A DNA stretch of 64,000 nt from Nisaea denitrificans DSM 18348 (lineage in GTDB: Bacteria; Pseudomonadota; Alphaproteobacteria; Thalassobaculales; Thalassobaculaceae): the NCBI RefSeq assembly GCF_000426505.1, contig NZ_KE384532.1:201910-265909 (forward strand). Reading direction: 5' to 3'. The position numbers and the translations under genes were made by a program. The notes under the pieces are model-generated. The model saw only the letters and a list, made by a program, of their open reading frames with translations. It had not been told where the DNA came from and searched no databases. Shown here one piece after another: positions 34,071 through 44,872 of this stretch. The number at the start of each line of letters is the position of its first letter. The stretch's first letter is position 1.

Positions 34071-35228
34071 ATGGGATTGGATCTGTGCTCTCGATTGTTG
34101 CGGGTGTCGTCGCGGCTTGCCGCAAATGCTCTCCTTTTCGGTGTGGCGGCCTGCGCGGCAGGTGCCGATGTGCCACAGGTCGAGCGGTCCGATGTCCATG
34201 ATTTCCGGGTGACGCAGCTTGCTGGCGGCCTGGACCATCCCTGGGGTCTGGCCTTCCTGCCGGACGGCCGCATTCTCGTCACCGAGCGGGAAGGGGCGTT
34301 GCGGATCGTCGGGCCGGACGGGCTGGAGCCGGTGCCGGTGCGCGGCACGCCGAAGGTTTATGCCTCGGGCCAGGGAGGATTGCTCGACGTGGTGCTGCAC
34401 CCGGACTTCAGCGAAAACCGGCTGGTCTATCTGTCCTTTGCCGGGCGGGGCGACGGCGGTGCCGGAACGGAAGTCGCGCGGGGACGGCTGGTGGATGATG
34501 CCCTTGTCGACCTCGACGTGATCTTCCGGCAGACGCCGAAGGTCGGTGGCGGCAGGCATTTCGGCTCACGGCTGGTATTTGCGCCGGACGGCACGCTGTT
34601 CGTCAGCATGGGCGACCGGGGCAGTTACATGAGCGAGGCGCAGAACCTCGGCACGCATATCGGAACCATTGCCCGGATCGAGGATGACGGCTCGGTGCCG
34701 CCTGACAATCCGTTCGTCGGCCGGTCGGGTGCGCTGCCGGAGATCTATTCCTACGGGCACCGGAACGTACAGGGCATGGCGCTGCGGCCGGGCACTTCGA
34801 CCATTTGGGCGCAGGAGCATGGGCCGCGCGGCGGTGACGAGGTGAATATCCTCCGTCCCGGCCGGAATTACGGCTGGCCCGCGATCACCTACGGTATCGA
34901 TTACAGCGGCGCGATTATCTCGGACAAGACCGCGATGCCGGGCATGGAGCAACCGGTGGTCTACTGGGTGCCGTCCATCGCGCCGAGCGGGATGGAATTC
35001 TATGACGGCGACAAATTTCCGAACTGGCGCGGCAATCTCTTCGTCGGCGCGCTGGCGCACATGCATCTGCGCCGGTTGGTGCTCGATGGCGACAGGGTGA
35101 CGGAGCAGGAAGTGCTGCTTGAGGGGCTGGAGGAGCGCATCCGTGCGGTGAAGCAGGGACCGGATGGTTATCTCTATGTTCTGACGGACAGCTCCGCAGG
35201 CGATCTGCTGCGTCTGGAGCCGATGTAA
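34071..35228 (+). CDS. PQQ-dependent sugar dehydrogenase
   Basis: A 385-residue beta-propeller enzyme of the GDH/Hedgehog-interacting (YliI) family. Its start MGLDLCSRLL has GGAGG 6 bases upstream. A signal/lipoprotein-like N-terminus (ALLFGVAACAAGADV) points to export. Typical motifs are GGLDHPWGLAFLPDGRILVTEREG, ASGQGGLLDVVLHPDFS, HFGSRLVFAPDGTLFVSMGDRG, YSYGHRNVQGMA and EHGPRGGDEVNILRPGRNYGWP. Oxidises aldose sugars in the periplasm; the exact substrate is not known. Confidence 0.9.
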   Translation: MGLDLCSRLLRVSSRLAANALLFGVAACAAGADVPQVERSDVHDFRVTQLAGGLDHPWGLAFLPDGRILVTEREGALRIVGPDGLEPVPVRGTPKVYASGQGGLLDVVLHPDFSENRLVYLSFAGRGDGGAGTEVARGRLVDDALVDLDVIFRQTPKVGGGRHFGSRLVFAPDGTLFVSMGDRGSYMSEAQNLGTHIGTIARIEDDGSVPPDNPFVGRSGALPEIYSYGHRNVQGMALRPGTSTIWAQEHGPRGGDEVNILRPGRNYGWPAITYGIDYSGAIISDKTAMPGMEQPVVYWVPSIAPSGMEFYDGDKFPNWRGNLFVGALAHMHLRRLVLDGDRVTEQEVLLEGLEERIRAVKQGPDGYLYVLTDSSAGDLLRLEPM

Positions 35229-35236
35229 TCGGCTCG

Positions 35237-35289
35237 GGTTACCCTTTGAAAGAATCAGGTTGCACCTGTGTGGTGTTGTTGGTGTAACC
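35237..35289. promoter_or_regulatory. candidate PutA operator in putA promoter region
   Basis: GTTGCA occurs at 35259-35264, matching the 5'-GTTGCA-3' core bound by the E. coli PutA ribbon-helix-helix domain. It sits in GGTTGCACC, and further related stretches (GGTTACC-like at 35237, GGTGTAACC at 35281) lie on both sides. All are upstream of the putA start at 35321. Autorepression is inferred because this PutA keeps the DNA-binding domain. Confidence 0.45.
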
Positions 35290-35320
35290 TTCGCCTTCGG
35301 ATCGATCCAGGGGGGCGGTA

Positions 35321-38300
35321 ATGGCGGCGCAGACCATAGGCGTGAAAGTCAGCGAGGACTTGCGGGCGCGGCTGAAGACCGCCGCCGACAGGATCGGTCG
35401 CACGCCGCACTGGCTGGTGAAGCAGTCTCTCGTCGGCGCCATCGAGCGGATCGAGCGGGGAGAGCCGCTGGACGGTTATCTCGCGGGCAACGCGGATCTC
35501 GAGTTCGATGAAAACATGCCTGCCGGCGAACAGCTCCCCCGGCCGTTTCTGGAATTCGCCCAGGGTGTGCAGGCCCAGAGCGTGTTGCGGGCCCGAATCA
35601 CGGCGGCCTATCGCAAGCCGGAGATGGAATGCCTGCCCTATCTGATCTCCGAGGCATCCCTGACGCCCGCCAGGCAGCAGGCGGCGGCAAGCCTGGCCCG
35701 AACCCTGGTGGAAGAGCTGCGCGAGAAGAGCGTGCGCGGCGGCGTCGAAGGCCTGATCCACGAATATGATCTTTCCAGCCAGGAAGGCGTCGCGCTGATG
35801 TGCCTCGCCGAGGCGCTGCTCCGGATCCCCGACCGGCAGACCCGCGACGCGCTGATCCGCGACAAGATCTCGAACGGCGACTGGAAATCCCATCTCGGCC
35901 ATTCCCCGTCCATGTTCGTGAATGCCGCGACATGGGGGCTTGTGGTTACCGGCCGTCTGACCGCGACCCAGAGCGAGGACAGCATGGGCGCGGCCCTGAC
36001 CAAGATGATCGGGCGCGGTGGCGAGCCGCTGATCCGCAGCGGCGTCGACGTCGCCATGCGGATGATGGGGGAGCAGTTCGTCACCGGGCAGACCATCTCC
36101 GAGGCGCTGGCCAACAGCCGGTCCATGGAGAAGAAGGGTTTTCGCTACTCCTACGACATGCTGGGCGAGGCGGCGACGACGGCCGAGGACGCCGCCCGCT
36201 ATCTGAAGGAATACGAGCAGGCGATCCACGCCATCGGCAAGGCATCGAAGGGCCGAGGGATATACGAAGGTCCCGGCATCTCGATCAAGCTCTCCGCCCT
36301 GCATCCGCGCTATTGGCGGATGAAGCAGGACCGGGTGATGGAGGAGCTGCTGCCGATCCTGAAGAAGCTGGCCCTGCTCGCCCGTTCCTACGATATCGGC
36401 CTCAATATCGATGCCGAGGAGATGGACCGGCTGGAGCTTTCCCTCGACCTGCTGGAAGCGGTCTGCTTCGATCCGGATCTGGCTGACTGGAACGGCATCG
36501 GCTTCGTGGTGCAGGCCTATTCCAAGCGCTGCCCCTTCGTACTCGACTACCTGATCGACCTGGCCCGGCGCAGCGGCCACCGGCTGATGATCCGGCTGGT
36601 GAAGGGCGCCTATTGGGACAGCGAGATCAAGCGCGCGCAGGTGGACGGTCTGGAGGACTTCCCGGTCTTCACCCGGAAGATTCACACCGATGTCTCCTAC
36701 CTTGCCTGCGCCAAGAAGCTGCTGGCGGCGCCGGACGCAGTCTATCCGCAATTCGCCACCCATAATGCCCAGAGCCTCGCCGCAATCATGCAGATGGCCG
36801 GGCCGAACTATTATGCCGGGCAGTACGAATTCCAGTGCCTGCATGGCATGGGCGAGCCGCTTTATGAGGAAGTCGTCGGGCGGGACAAGCTGAACCGGCC
36901 CTGCCGGGTTTATGCCCCGGTCGGCAGCCACGAGACGCTGCTCGCCTATCTGGTTCGGCGTCTGCTGGAGAATGGCGCCAACACTTCCTTCGTGAACCGG
37001 ATTGCCGATCCGGCCTTTTCAATCGACGATCTGATCGCCGATCCGGTGGCGGAGGCCCTAAAGGTCGAGCCGGTCGGCGCACCGCATCCGAAGATCAGCG
37101 CGCCGCGCACGCTCTACGGACCGGAACGGCCGAACGCGCAGGGTCTGGATCTGTCGAACGAACACCGGCTCGCCTCACTCTCCGCCGCGTTGTTGTCCAG
37201 CGCAGAGACCTTCTGGCAATCGGCACCGACGGTGGAAGGCGCCGCCGAGACCGGCCCGGTGCGCGAAGTGCGCAATCCGTCCGATCGTCGTGATCTGGTC
37301 GGTACCGTGCGCGATGCGGACGAGGCTGTGATCGACAAGGCGTTCGAGATCGCCGAGGCAGCGGCGCCGGTCTGGGCGGCGACGGAGCCTGCGGAGCGTG
37401 CCGCCCTGCTGATGCGTGCCGCCGATCTGATGGAAGCCCGCATGCCGGTGCTGATGGGCATCTGCGTGCGTGAAGCTGGCAAGACCATGGCCAATGCCAT
37501 CGCAGAGGTGCGCGAGGCCGTCGACTTCCTGCGCTACTACGCGATGGAGGTGGAGACGAAATTCAACATGGACAGCCACCGTCCGCTCGGGCCCGTGGTC
37601 TGTATCAGCCCGTGGAACTTCCCGCTGGCGATCTTCACCGGCCAGATGTCGGCGGCATTGGCTGCGGGTAACCCGGTGCTGGCGAAACCGGCGGAGGAAA
37701 GCCCGCTGATCGCCGCCGAGGCGGTCCGGCTGATGCATGAGGCCGGAATTCCGAAGGATGCGTTGCAGCTGGTTCCGGGCGCGGGCGAGGTTGGCGCGGC
37801 GCTGGTTGCTGACAGCCGCGTGCGCGGTGTCATGTTCACCGGCTCGACCGAAGTCGCGCGGCTGATCCAGGCGGGTCTCGCCGGGCGTCTCGCGCCGGAC
37901 GGCACGCAGATCCCGCTGATCGCGGAGACGGGCGGCCAGAACGCCCTCATCGTTGACAGCTCGGCCCTGCCGGAACAGGTCGTCGCCGATGTCATCATGT
38001 CCGCTTTCGACAGTGCCGGTCAGCGCTGCTCGGCCCTGCGCGTGCTCTGCCTGCAGGAAGACGTTGCCGACCGCATGCTGGAGATGCTGAAAGGCGCCAT
38101 GCACGAGCTGGCCATCGGTAACCCGGACCGGCTTTCTACCGATGTCGGCCCGGTCATCACGGCGGAAGCGCAGGCGGGTATCCGGACGCATATCGAGACC
38201 ATGCGGGAGCGTGGCAACAAGGTGGAGCAACTGGATCTGCCCGCCGACACAAGACACGGCACCTTCATCCCGCCGACCCTGATCGAGATTGGCAGTCTCG

Positions 38301-39208
38301 CCGAGCTGGAGCGGGAAGTGTTCGGCCCGGTCCTGCATGTTGTCCGCTTCAAGCGGAACAGGCTGGATGCGCTGGTGGACGATATCAACGCCACCGGTTA
38401 CGGCCTGACCTTCGGGGTGCATTCACGGATCGACGAGACCATCGACCGGGTGGCCCGCCGGATCGGTGTCGGCAATGTCTATGTGAACCGCAATATCATC
38501 GGCGCCATCGTCGGCGTGCAGCCGTTCGGCGGACGGGGCCTTTCCGGCACCGGCCCGAAAGCGGGCGGCCCGCTCTATCTCACCCGTCTTCTGGCCCGCC
38601 GCCCCTTCACGTCGGCCATCTCGGACCGGGCGCCGGATGTCGGCCCGGAGCCGGCGCACCAGCTCGAAGCCTGGCTGCGCGAGGCTGGCCGGACGAAGGA
38701 AGCGGAGATGACGGCGGCCTATATCGCCCGCTCGCCGCTTGGCACCGATCTCGACCTGCCGGGGCCGGTCGGGGAGCGGAACCGCTATCTGGTGCATCCG
38801 AAAGGCCGTATCGCGGCCATTGCGCCGGGCGAGGCCGGTTTGCTGCGGCAGATCTCCGCCATTCTCGCGGCGGGGGACGAGGTCGTCTTGCAGGAAAGCG
38901 ATGCGGCCAGCGCGTTGGTCGGCAGCTTGCCCGCCGATCTGAAGGACCGGGTGCACCTGACCCCGGACTGGCACGCCGAGACCGATCTGGCCGCCGTGCT
39001 GTTCGAGGGCGACGCGGATGCGCTGATCACTGTGCAGAAGCAGGCGGCGGACCGGGACGGCCCGCTGGTCGGCGTGCAGGGCGTGTCATCCGCAGGACTC
39101 GCATCCGGCCGGGAGGATTACTGCCTCGACTGGCTGGTCGAGGAGCAATCCATCAGCATCAACACGGCGGCGGCCGGCGGCAATGCCAGTCTGATGTCGA
39201 TCGGCTAG
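35321..39208 (+). CDS. putA: trifunctional PutA: repressor, proline dehydrogenase and P5C dehydrogenase
   Basis: A 1295-residue enzyme that converts proline to glutamate in two channelled steps. Residues 1-50 form a ribbon-helix-helix DNA-binding domain (TIGVKVSEDLRARLKTAADRIGRTPHWLVKQS) matching E. coli PutA, so it can also repress its own gene. The FAD-dependent proline dehydrogenase barrel follows (GPGISIKLSALHPRYWRMK, RLVKGAYWDSEIK). Next is the NAD-dependent aldehyde dehydrogenase with VCISPWNFPLAIFTGQ, GSTEVAR and the catalytic-Cys motif DSAGQRCSALR. A C-terminal ALDH-like or flap domain ends it. Confidence 0.95.
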   Translation: MAAQTIGVKVSEDLRARLKTAADRIGRTPHWLVKQSLVGAIERIERGEPLDGYLAGNADLEFDENMPAGEQLPRPFLEFAQGVQAQSVLRARITAAYRKPEMECLPYLISEASLTPARQQAAASLARTLVEELREKSVRGGVEGLIHEYDLSSQEGVALMCLAEALLRIPDRQTRDALIRDKISNGDWKSHLGHSPSMFVNAATWGLVVTGRLTATQSEDSMGAALTKMIGRGGEPLIRSGVDVAMRMMGEQFVTGQTISEALANSRSMEKKGFRYSYDMLGEAATTAEDAARYLKEYEQAIHAIGKASKGRGIYEGPGISIKLSALHPRYWRMKQDRVMEELLPILKKLALLARSYDIGLNIDAEEMDRLELSLDLLEAVCFDPDLADWNGIGFVVQAYSKRCPFVLDYLIDLARRSGHRLMIRLVKGAYWDSEIKRAQVDGLEDFPVFTRKIHTDVSYLACAKKLLAAPDAVYPQFATHNAQSLAAIMQMAGPNYYAGQYEFQCLHGMGEPLYEEVVGRDKLNRPCRVYAPVGSHETLLAYLVRRLLENGANTSFVNRIADPAFSIDDLIADPVAEALKVEPVGAPHPKISAPRTLYGPERPNAQGLDLSNEHRLASLSAALLSSAETFWQSAPTVEGAAETGPVREVRNPSDRRDLVGTVRDADEAVIDKAFEIAEAAAPVWAATEPAERAALLMRAADLMEARMPVLMGICVREAGKTMANAIAEVREAVDFLRYYAMEVETKFNMDSHRPLGPVVCISPWNFPLAIFTGQMSAALAAGNPVLAKPAEESPLIAAEAVRLMHEAGIPKDALQLVPGAGEVGAALVADSRVRGVMFTGSTEVARLIQAGLAGRLAPDGTQIPLIAETGGQNALIVDSSALPEQVVADVIMSAFDSAGQRCSALRVLCLQEDVADRMLEMLKGAMHELAIGNPDRLSTDVGPVITAEAQAGIRTHIETMRERGNKVEQLDLPADTRHGTFIPPTLIEIGSLAELEREVFGPVLHVVRFKRNRLDALVDDINATGYGLTFGVHSRIDETIDRVARRIGVGNVYVNRNIIGAIVGVQPFGGRGLSGTGPKAGGPLYLTRLLARRPFTSAISDRAPDVGPEPAHQLEAWLREAGRTKEAEMTAAYIARSPLGTDLDLPGPVGERNRYLVHPKGRIAAIAPGEAGLLRQISAILAAGDEVVLQESDAASALVGSLPADLKDRVHLTPDWHAETDLAAVLFEGDADALITVQKQAADRDGPLVGVQGVSSAGLASGREDYCLDWLVEEQSISINTAAAGGNASLMSIG

Positions 39209-39221
39209 GGCAGATTCGCGG

Positions 39222-40313
39222 CTAGGCCGCGTATTCCGCGATCGCCTTTTCGTCCCAGACGATCCCGGCCCCCGGCAGGTCGAGCGGGCTGACCATGCCG
39301 TCCACGATCTTCGGCCTCTCCGCCAGAATCCCGGCGGCGAGATCGAACCATTCGAGGATGTAGCCGGTTGGCGTCGCCGCCAGCAGGTGCACGGAATGAT
39401 CCGGGAACAGGTGGCTTGAAACCGGGATGTTATGTGCGGCGGCAAGGCCCGCGACTTCCATCCAGCCGGTGACACCGCCGATCCGCATGGCGTCCGGCAT
39501 GGCATGGTCGAGCGCACCGGCCTCAACCATCTTCGCCATGTCGCGGGCGCCGTACCAGTTCTCGCCGCTCTGCACTGGCGTTGAAATCGCCGCGCGAACA
39601 TTCGCGTGCCCCTCGAAATCGTCCCAGGCGACCGGCTCCTCGATCCAGGCTATGCCTTCATGGTCGAGCAGATGCATGCGCTTCACGGCCTCCTCTGCGG
39701 TGAAGGCCTGATTGAAGTCCATCGCCGTCCAGGCGTCGTCGCCAGCGACCGATTTGATCGCGCGGGCAACGGCGACATCGACCCGTGGATCGGGATCGCC
39801 CGACTTCACCTTGAAGGCCCGGAAGCCGTCTTTCAGGGAGCGCTCGATGTCCCGGGCAGTCTCCTCCGGCCCCATCTGGCCGAGACTGTCATAGACCCAG
39901 ACCGGGCGCGGTTCTGCGCCGAGCAGGGAGGCGAGCGGTAGTCCATGTGCTTTTGCCAGGGCATCCCAAAGCGCCATGTCGATGCCGCCGACGGCGCAGG
40001 CCATCAGTCCCGGATAACCGGCGAGCCGGGTGCGGGTCTTCAGCATTGTCCAAATGTCGCGCGGCATCAGGGGCTGGCCCTTTATCAGCTCCTCGAGTTC
40101 CGAGACCAGAAGCGCGAGGGGGCGGAGGAAGAAGGCGGCATAGGGAAACAGATAGGACGAGCCGGTGACGCCCGCATCGGTCTCGATATCCAGCAGCACC
40201 AGCGGCGCCGCATCCAGTGTCCCTGACGCGGTCTTGTGCGGCTGTGGCAGCGGCGCCGTGACGGTGCGGACCCGGAAAGCGCCAATCCTGATGTCCTTTG
40301 TTCCGCCGGTCAT
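39222..40313 (-). CDS. enolase-superfamily (mandelate racemase type) enzyme
   Basis: A 363-residue member of the mandelate racemase/muconate lactonizing group. The C-terminal barrel shows KVKSGDPDPR (the two lysines), AMDFNQ (metal Asp), GIAWIEEPV (Glu), QSGENWYG (Glu) and VSSHLFPDHSVH (His general base). That KxK...D...E...E...H set fits acid-sugar dehydratases and racemases. Its start overlaps the upstream SDR stop as ATGA, so they form one unit, perhaps for sugar-acid catabolism. Confidence 0.88.
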   Translation of the reverse strand: MTGGTKDIRIGAFRVRTVTAPLPQPHKTASGTLDAAPLVLLDIETDAGVTGSSYLFPYAAFFLRPLALLVSELEELIKGQPLMPRDIWTMLKTRTRLAGYPGLMACAVGGIDMALWDALAKAHGLPLASLLGAEPRPVWVYDSLGQMGPEETARDIERSLKDGFRAFKVKSGDPDPRVDVAVARAIKSVAGDDAWTAMDFNQAFTAEEAVKRMHLLDHEGIAWIEEPVAWDDFEGHANVRAAISTPVQSGENWYGARDMAKMVEAGALDHAMPDAMRIGGVTGWMEVAGLAAAHNIPVSSHLFPDHSVHLLAATPTGYILEWFDLAAGILAERPKIVDGMVSPLDLPGAGIVWDEKAIAEYAA

Positions 40314-41080
40314 TGGGCGGCCACCCGATAGGCGGCATTATGCAATCCTGCGCCCATCCAGCCGCCATCGACGCCGATGGACTGGCCGGTGACGTACGAG
40401 GCCTTGTCGCTCAAGAGGAAGGATGCGAGCTCGGCGACTTCCTCCGGCTCGCCATAGCGGCCCATCGGGATGCCGACCATCCAGTCGGCGACGGCCTGTT
40501 CGTCCTGTACACCCTCGATCAGCGGTGTGTTGATCGGTGACGGACAGAGTGCGTTGACCCGGATCTTGTGCTGGGCGAGCTCGATGGCGGCGGTTTCAGA
40601 CAGATTGATCACCCCGGCCTTGGCGGCGCCATAGGCGGCCCGGTCGGCACAGCCGCGCACACCGCAAACGCTCGCCAGCGTGACGATGGACCCGCCGCTT
40701 CCCTGCTCGACCATGACCAATGCTGCCGCGCGGAGTGTCGAATAGACGCCGGTCAGGTTGATGGACAGGACACGTTCGAATTCGTTGGTGTCGGATTCGA
40801 GGATCGGCACCCGGTAGCCGATCCCGGCGCTGGCGACGCAGGCATTGAGCCCGCCCATGAACTCGGCCCCGGCACGGATGGCAATATCCAGTGCCGCCGC
40901 GTCGCGGACATCCGTTGCGGCCGTCATCACCCGGTCGCCGCCGAGACTTGTCTGCGCGTCCGCCAGCGCCTTCTCGTTCATATCCAGCAGGCAGACGGTT
41001 CCGCCGTCCGCGAGGATCTTCTTCGCGGTGGCATATCCAATGCCGCTGGCCCCGCCGGTAATCACTGCTTTGATACTCAT
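40310..41080 (-). CDS. short-chain dehydrogenase/reductase
   Basis: A 256-residue SDR starting MSIKAVITGGASGIGYATAKKIL, chosen for GGGAGGAG 8 bases upstream; a much longer open frame upstream is not coding. Cofactor motif TGGASGIG, then NAxxG-like ASAGIGYR, catalytic Ser in LASVCGVRG, YGAAKAG (Tyr-x-x-x-Lys) and the terminal GQSIGVDGGWMG. It acts on a small alcohol or sugar with NAD(P). Coupled to the mandelate-racemase-type gene and divergent from the adh gene. Confidence 0.88.
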   Translation of the reverse strand: MSIKAVITGGASGIGYATAKKILADGGTVCLLDMNEKALADAQTSLGGDRVMTAATDVRDAAALDIAIRAGAEFMGGLNACVASAGIGYRVPILESDTNEFERVLSINLTGVYSTLRAAALVMVEQGSGGSIVTLASVCGVRGCADRAAYGAAKAGVINLSETAAIELAQHKIRVNALCPSPINTPLIEGVQDEQAVADWMVGIPMGRYGEPEEVAELASFLLSDKASYVTGQSIGVDGGWMGAGLHNAAYRVAAQ

Positions 41081-41248
41081 TGTCCGGGCTCCTCCCAATT
41101 TTATTGTTGCCTCTATCTTTCCCTGCTTTTTCGAACAGGTCGAGAGCGGTGGCGGTTTCAGTATGCTCGGAGACGCGCATTGCAAAAGCGGGACTGATGA
41201 AAGACTGTATGCCTCCAATTCCGATAGAGGCACGAGAGGGAGCATCCC

Positions 41249-42358
<1,110 letters not shown>

Positions 42359-42365
42359 GGCCCAG

Positions 42366-43436
42366 ATGAGTGATCAAGACAGTTCAGACAATCGCGTGAT
42401 CCGCCTCGACCGGCACAAACTGGTCGAGGCGGCGGCAAAGGTCGGTGCCGCGCCAGACGTTGCCGGTCGGATGTGGCAGGAACTCACGAGAGATGCCGCT
42501 TACGAGCGGCGTTTCGACATGGTTCACGTGCTCTATTACATGGGCGCGCTCATCGCCATCGGCGCCATGGGCTGGTGGCTCGGTCTCAGGTGGGAAGACC
42601 TGAGCGGCGGAACGATCGCGTTGATCGCGGCCGCCTATGCCGCGTTCTATGCTTCTGTCGGAACATATCTTTGGCGCAAGGGACCCGAGACGAAGACGCC
42701 CGGCGGTCTCTGGATCTCTATGGCGGTGGCGATCACGCCCTTGTTTGTCTACGGCCTTCATCGCCATTTCGATTTATGGGCGTTCGACGATCCGGGGAAG
42801 TACCGGGACTTCTTCCGCTGGATTCGCGGCGGCTGGTTCGCGATGGAGGTGGCAACGATAGCCGTTGCCGCGCTGGTGCTGACCAGGGTGCGGTTTCCGT
42901 TCCTCACTGCGATCATCGGATTGATGCTCTGGTATCTGTCGATGGATCTGACGCCTATTATCTTTGATACGAAGGAATTCGCCTGGCATGAACGGCGACT
43001 TGTTTCTCTGGTTTTCGGTCTTGCCATAATCACGGTTGCCTATCTGGTCGACCTACGGACCCGGAACGATTTCGCATTCTGGCTCTATCTGTTCGGTGCA
43101 ATGAGTTTCTGGGGCGGCTTGAGTCTGCTGGGGTCGCAATCGGAGCTGTCCCGTTTCGGCTATTTTCTGATCAACCTCGCGCTGATTTTCGCTTCGGTCT
43201 ACCTCAGGCGCAGGATCTTCGTCGTCTTCGGGGCTTTGGGTGTGACCTGGTATCTCGGCCATCTCTCGGTAAAAATCTTCCCGGACGAGACGCTGTTCCC
43301 GATTGCATTGACCGTCATTGGAGCATTTGTCGTTTTGCTGGGGATATGGCTGCAGCGGCGGCGTGCAGCAATCGAGAGCTGGCTGGAACGGTCCATGCCG
43401 GCCTCACTGCTGGCGATACGTCCGAAGGCGCGCTAG
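42366..43436 (+). CDS. DUF2157-like polytopic membrane protein
   Basis: A 356-residue inner-membrane protein, about nine hydrophobic helices after a cytoplasmic N-terminal helix (RHKLVEAAAKVGAAPDVAGRMWQELTRD). The layout resembles DUF2157-type proteins, which have no settled function. The ATG at 42366 follows the adhC stop by 7 bases and is preferred over an earlier in-frame start inside adhC. A relic of the adhC 3' end follows. Confidence 0.75.
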   Translation: MSDQDSSDNRVIRLDRHKLVEAAAKVGAAPDVAGRMWQELTRDAAYERRFDMVHVLYYMGALIAIGAMGWWLGLRWEDLSGGTIALIAAAYAAFYASVGTYLWRKGPETKTPGGLWISMAVAITPLFVYGLHRHFDLWAFDDPGKYRDFFRWIRGGWFAMEVATIAVAALVLTRVRFPFLTAIIGLMLWYLSMDLTPIIFDTKEFAWHERRLVSLVFGLAIITVAYLVDLRTRNDFAFWLYLFGAMSFWGGLSLLGSQSELSRFGYFLINLALIFASVYLRRRIFVVFGALGVTWYLGHLSVKIFPDETLFPIALTVIGAFVVLLGIWLQRRRAAIESWLERSMPASLLAIRPKAR

Positions 43437-43472
43437 GGGCCGGACCGTTGTGCCTGAGAGTGTCGGGGCGGC

Positions 43473-43569
43473 CAATAGCCTGACGCCCTACCATGCCGCG
43501 GGAAAACATCAACAGGGCTTCGGGCGGATGCATGTGGGCAAGAGTATCCGCAGCGTGGTGGTATACTGA
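43473..43569 (+). pseudogene. broken copy of the adhC 3' end
   Basis: A 97-base stretch repeats the last codons of adhC (compare 42262-42358). Conserved parts include accatgccgc, then gaa-a-catcaaca, ggcttcgggcgga-like, gatgcatg and tatccgcagcgtggtgg, ending in a tat-type codon and TGA. One base is missing after catcaaca, which breaks the frame. The two homologous tails bracket the 42366-43436 gene. Read in pieces, the relic ends in KSIRSVVVY, exactly as adhC does. Confidence 0.85.
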
Positions 43570-43608
43570 TCCGAAGCAAGGATTACGCTCAGGGCGCGAG
43601 GAAGCCAA

Positions 43609-44817
43609 ATGATCGAGGTACCGGCACTGCCCGCCGTCACATTGGGGATCGTGGTCTTTTTCCTTGGGGCTTTCCTGACGCGGAATGTCCGCTTCCTGCA
43701 GGAATTCAGCATCCCCGAGCCGGTTTCGGGCGGGCTGGTCGTGGCGCTGGCGACGTGGCTGATCTACGCCACACTCGATATCAAGATCACGTTCGACCTC
43801 GCGGCCCGGGACGAGTTCCTGGTGATCTTCTTTGCCACGGTCGGCCTGAATGCCCGGGTGAAAGACCTGGGAAAGGGCGGCTTTCTGCTGGCGACGCTGT
43901 TGATGATCGCGATCTTCCTGATGGTGGTGCAGAACTGCATCGGGGTGCTGGGCGCTTTCCTGTTCGACCTGCCGACCCCCGTCGCGGTGCTGATCGGCTC
44001 GGCATCCCTGATCGGCGGGCACGGCACTTCGATCGCGTGGGGCACCACGATTGCGGAGACGACCGGCTTTGCCGCGGCACCGGAGATCGGCATCGCATCG
44101 GCAACGCTCGGTCTCGTTGCGGCCGCCCTGCTCGGCGGGCCGATCGCGAAACTGCTGATCGAACGAAATGGCCTGGAAGGCGGCTCCGAACGTGTGCTGA
44201 CCGTCGGACTTCCTCATCCGGACGAGGAAAACGACGGTCCCGAGCCGAGGATCAATCACATTTCGATCATGCGGGTGCTGCTCTGGACGAATGTGGCTGT
44301 GATGCTTGGCTATCTGCTGGATGAGAGCCTTCAGACGTTTGGCATCAAGCTGCCGCTTTTTGTCTCGTGTCTTTTTGTCGGCATTGCGCTGTCGAACCTG
44401 GTTCCGCTGATCTTCCGGAAGATCCATTTCCCGTCCCGGACCCGGGCCATGGCGATCGTTTCCGACTACACCCTGTCAATTTTCCTGGCGATGTCGCTGA
44501 TGAGCATGCAGCTCTGGACGCTCGAGGGACTCGGCGGGGCCCTGGTATTCGTGCTCGTCTTGCAGGTGGCTGCAGTCGCCGTCATGACCGTGTTTCTGTT
44601 TTTCCGTCTTTTGGGACGCGATTATACGGCTGCTGTTCTCTGTGCCGGTCTCGCCGGCTTTACACTCGGCGCGACCCCAACGGCCATGGCCAATATGTCC
44701 TCCGTGACCAAATTCTATGGTCCAGCACCGTTGGCTTTCATCGTTCTGCCGCTTGTCTCGGCCTTCTTCATCGATATCGCGAATGCAGTCGTAATCAAGC
44801 TCTTCCTGCTGCTCTAA
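43609..44817 (+). CDS. gltS: sodium/glutamate symporter
   Basis: A 402-residue inner-membrane carrier of the GltS family, which imports glutamate with sodium. It has about ten to twelve helices; family hallmarks are FLTRNVRFLQEFSIPEPVSGGLVVA, FATVGLNARVKDLGKGGF, IGGHGTSIAWGTTIAE in the first re-entrant loop and FTLGATPTAMANMSSVTKFYGP in the second half. It follows the adhC relic. A proline-to-glutamate enzyme (putA) lies 5 kb upstream, but no direct link is shown. Confidence 0.93.
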   Translation: MIEVPALPAVTLGIVVFFLGAFLTRNVRFLQEFSIPEPVSGGLVVALATWLIYATLDIKITFDLAARDEFLVIFFATVGLNARVKDLGKGGFLLATLLMIAIFLMVVQNCIGVLGAFLFDLPTPVAVLIGSASLIGGHGTSIAWGTTIAETTGFAAAPEIGIASATLGLVAAALLGGPIAKLLIERNGLEGGSERVLTVGLPHPDEENDGPEPRINHISIMRVLLWTNVAVMLGYLLDESLQTFGIKLPLFVSCLFVGIALSNLVPLIFRKIHFPSRTRAMAIVSDYTLSIFLAMSLMSMQLWTLEGLGGALVFVLVLQVAAVAVMTVFLFFRLLGRDYTAAVLCAGLAGFTLGATPTAMANMSSVTKFYGPAPLAFIVLPLVSAFFIDIANAVVIKLFLLL

Positions 44818-44872
44818 GAGCGGAGGGGAGGGCCGTTCTGACAGGGGCTCGTTTTGTCGAACCCAGCCTCGG

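Noticed and set aside
43318-43569. 83-codon frame as a real gene
   Set aside because: It is the far end of the membrane-protein frame shadow joined to the adhC relic.
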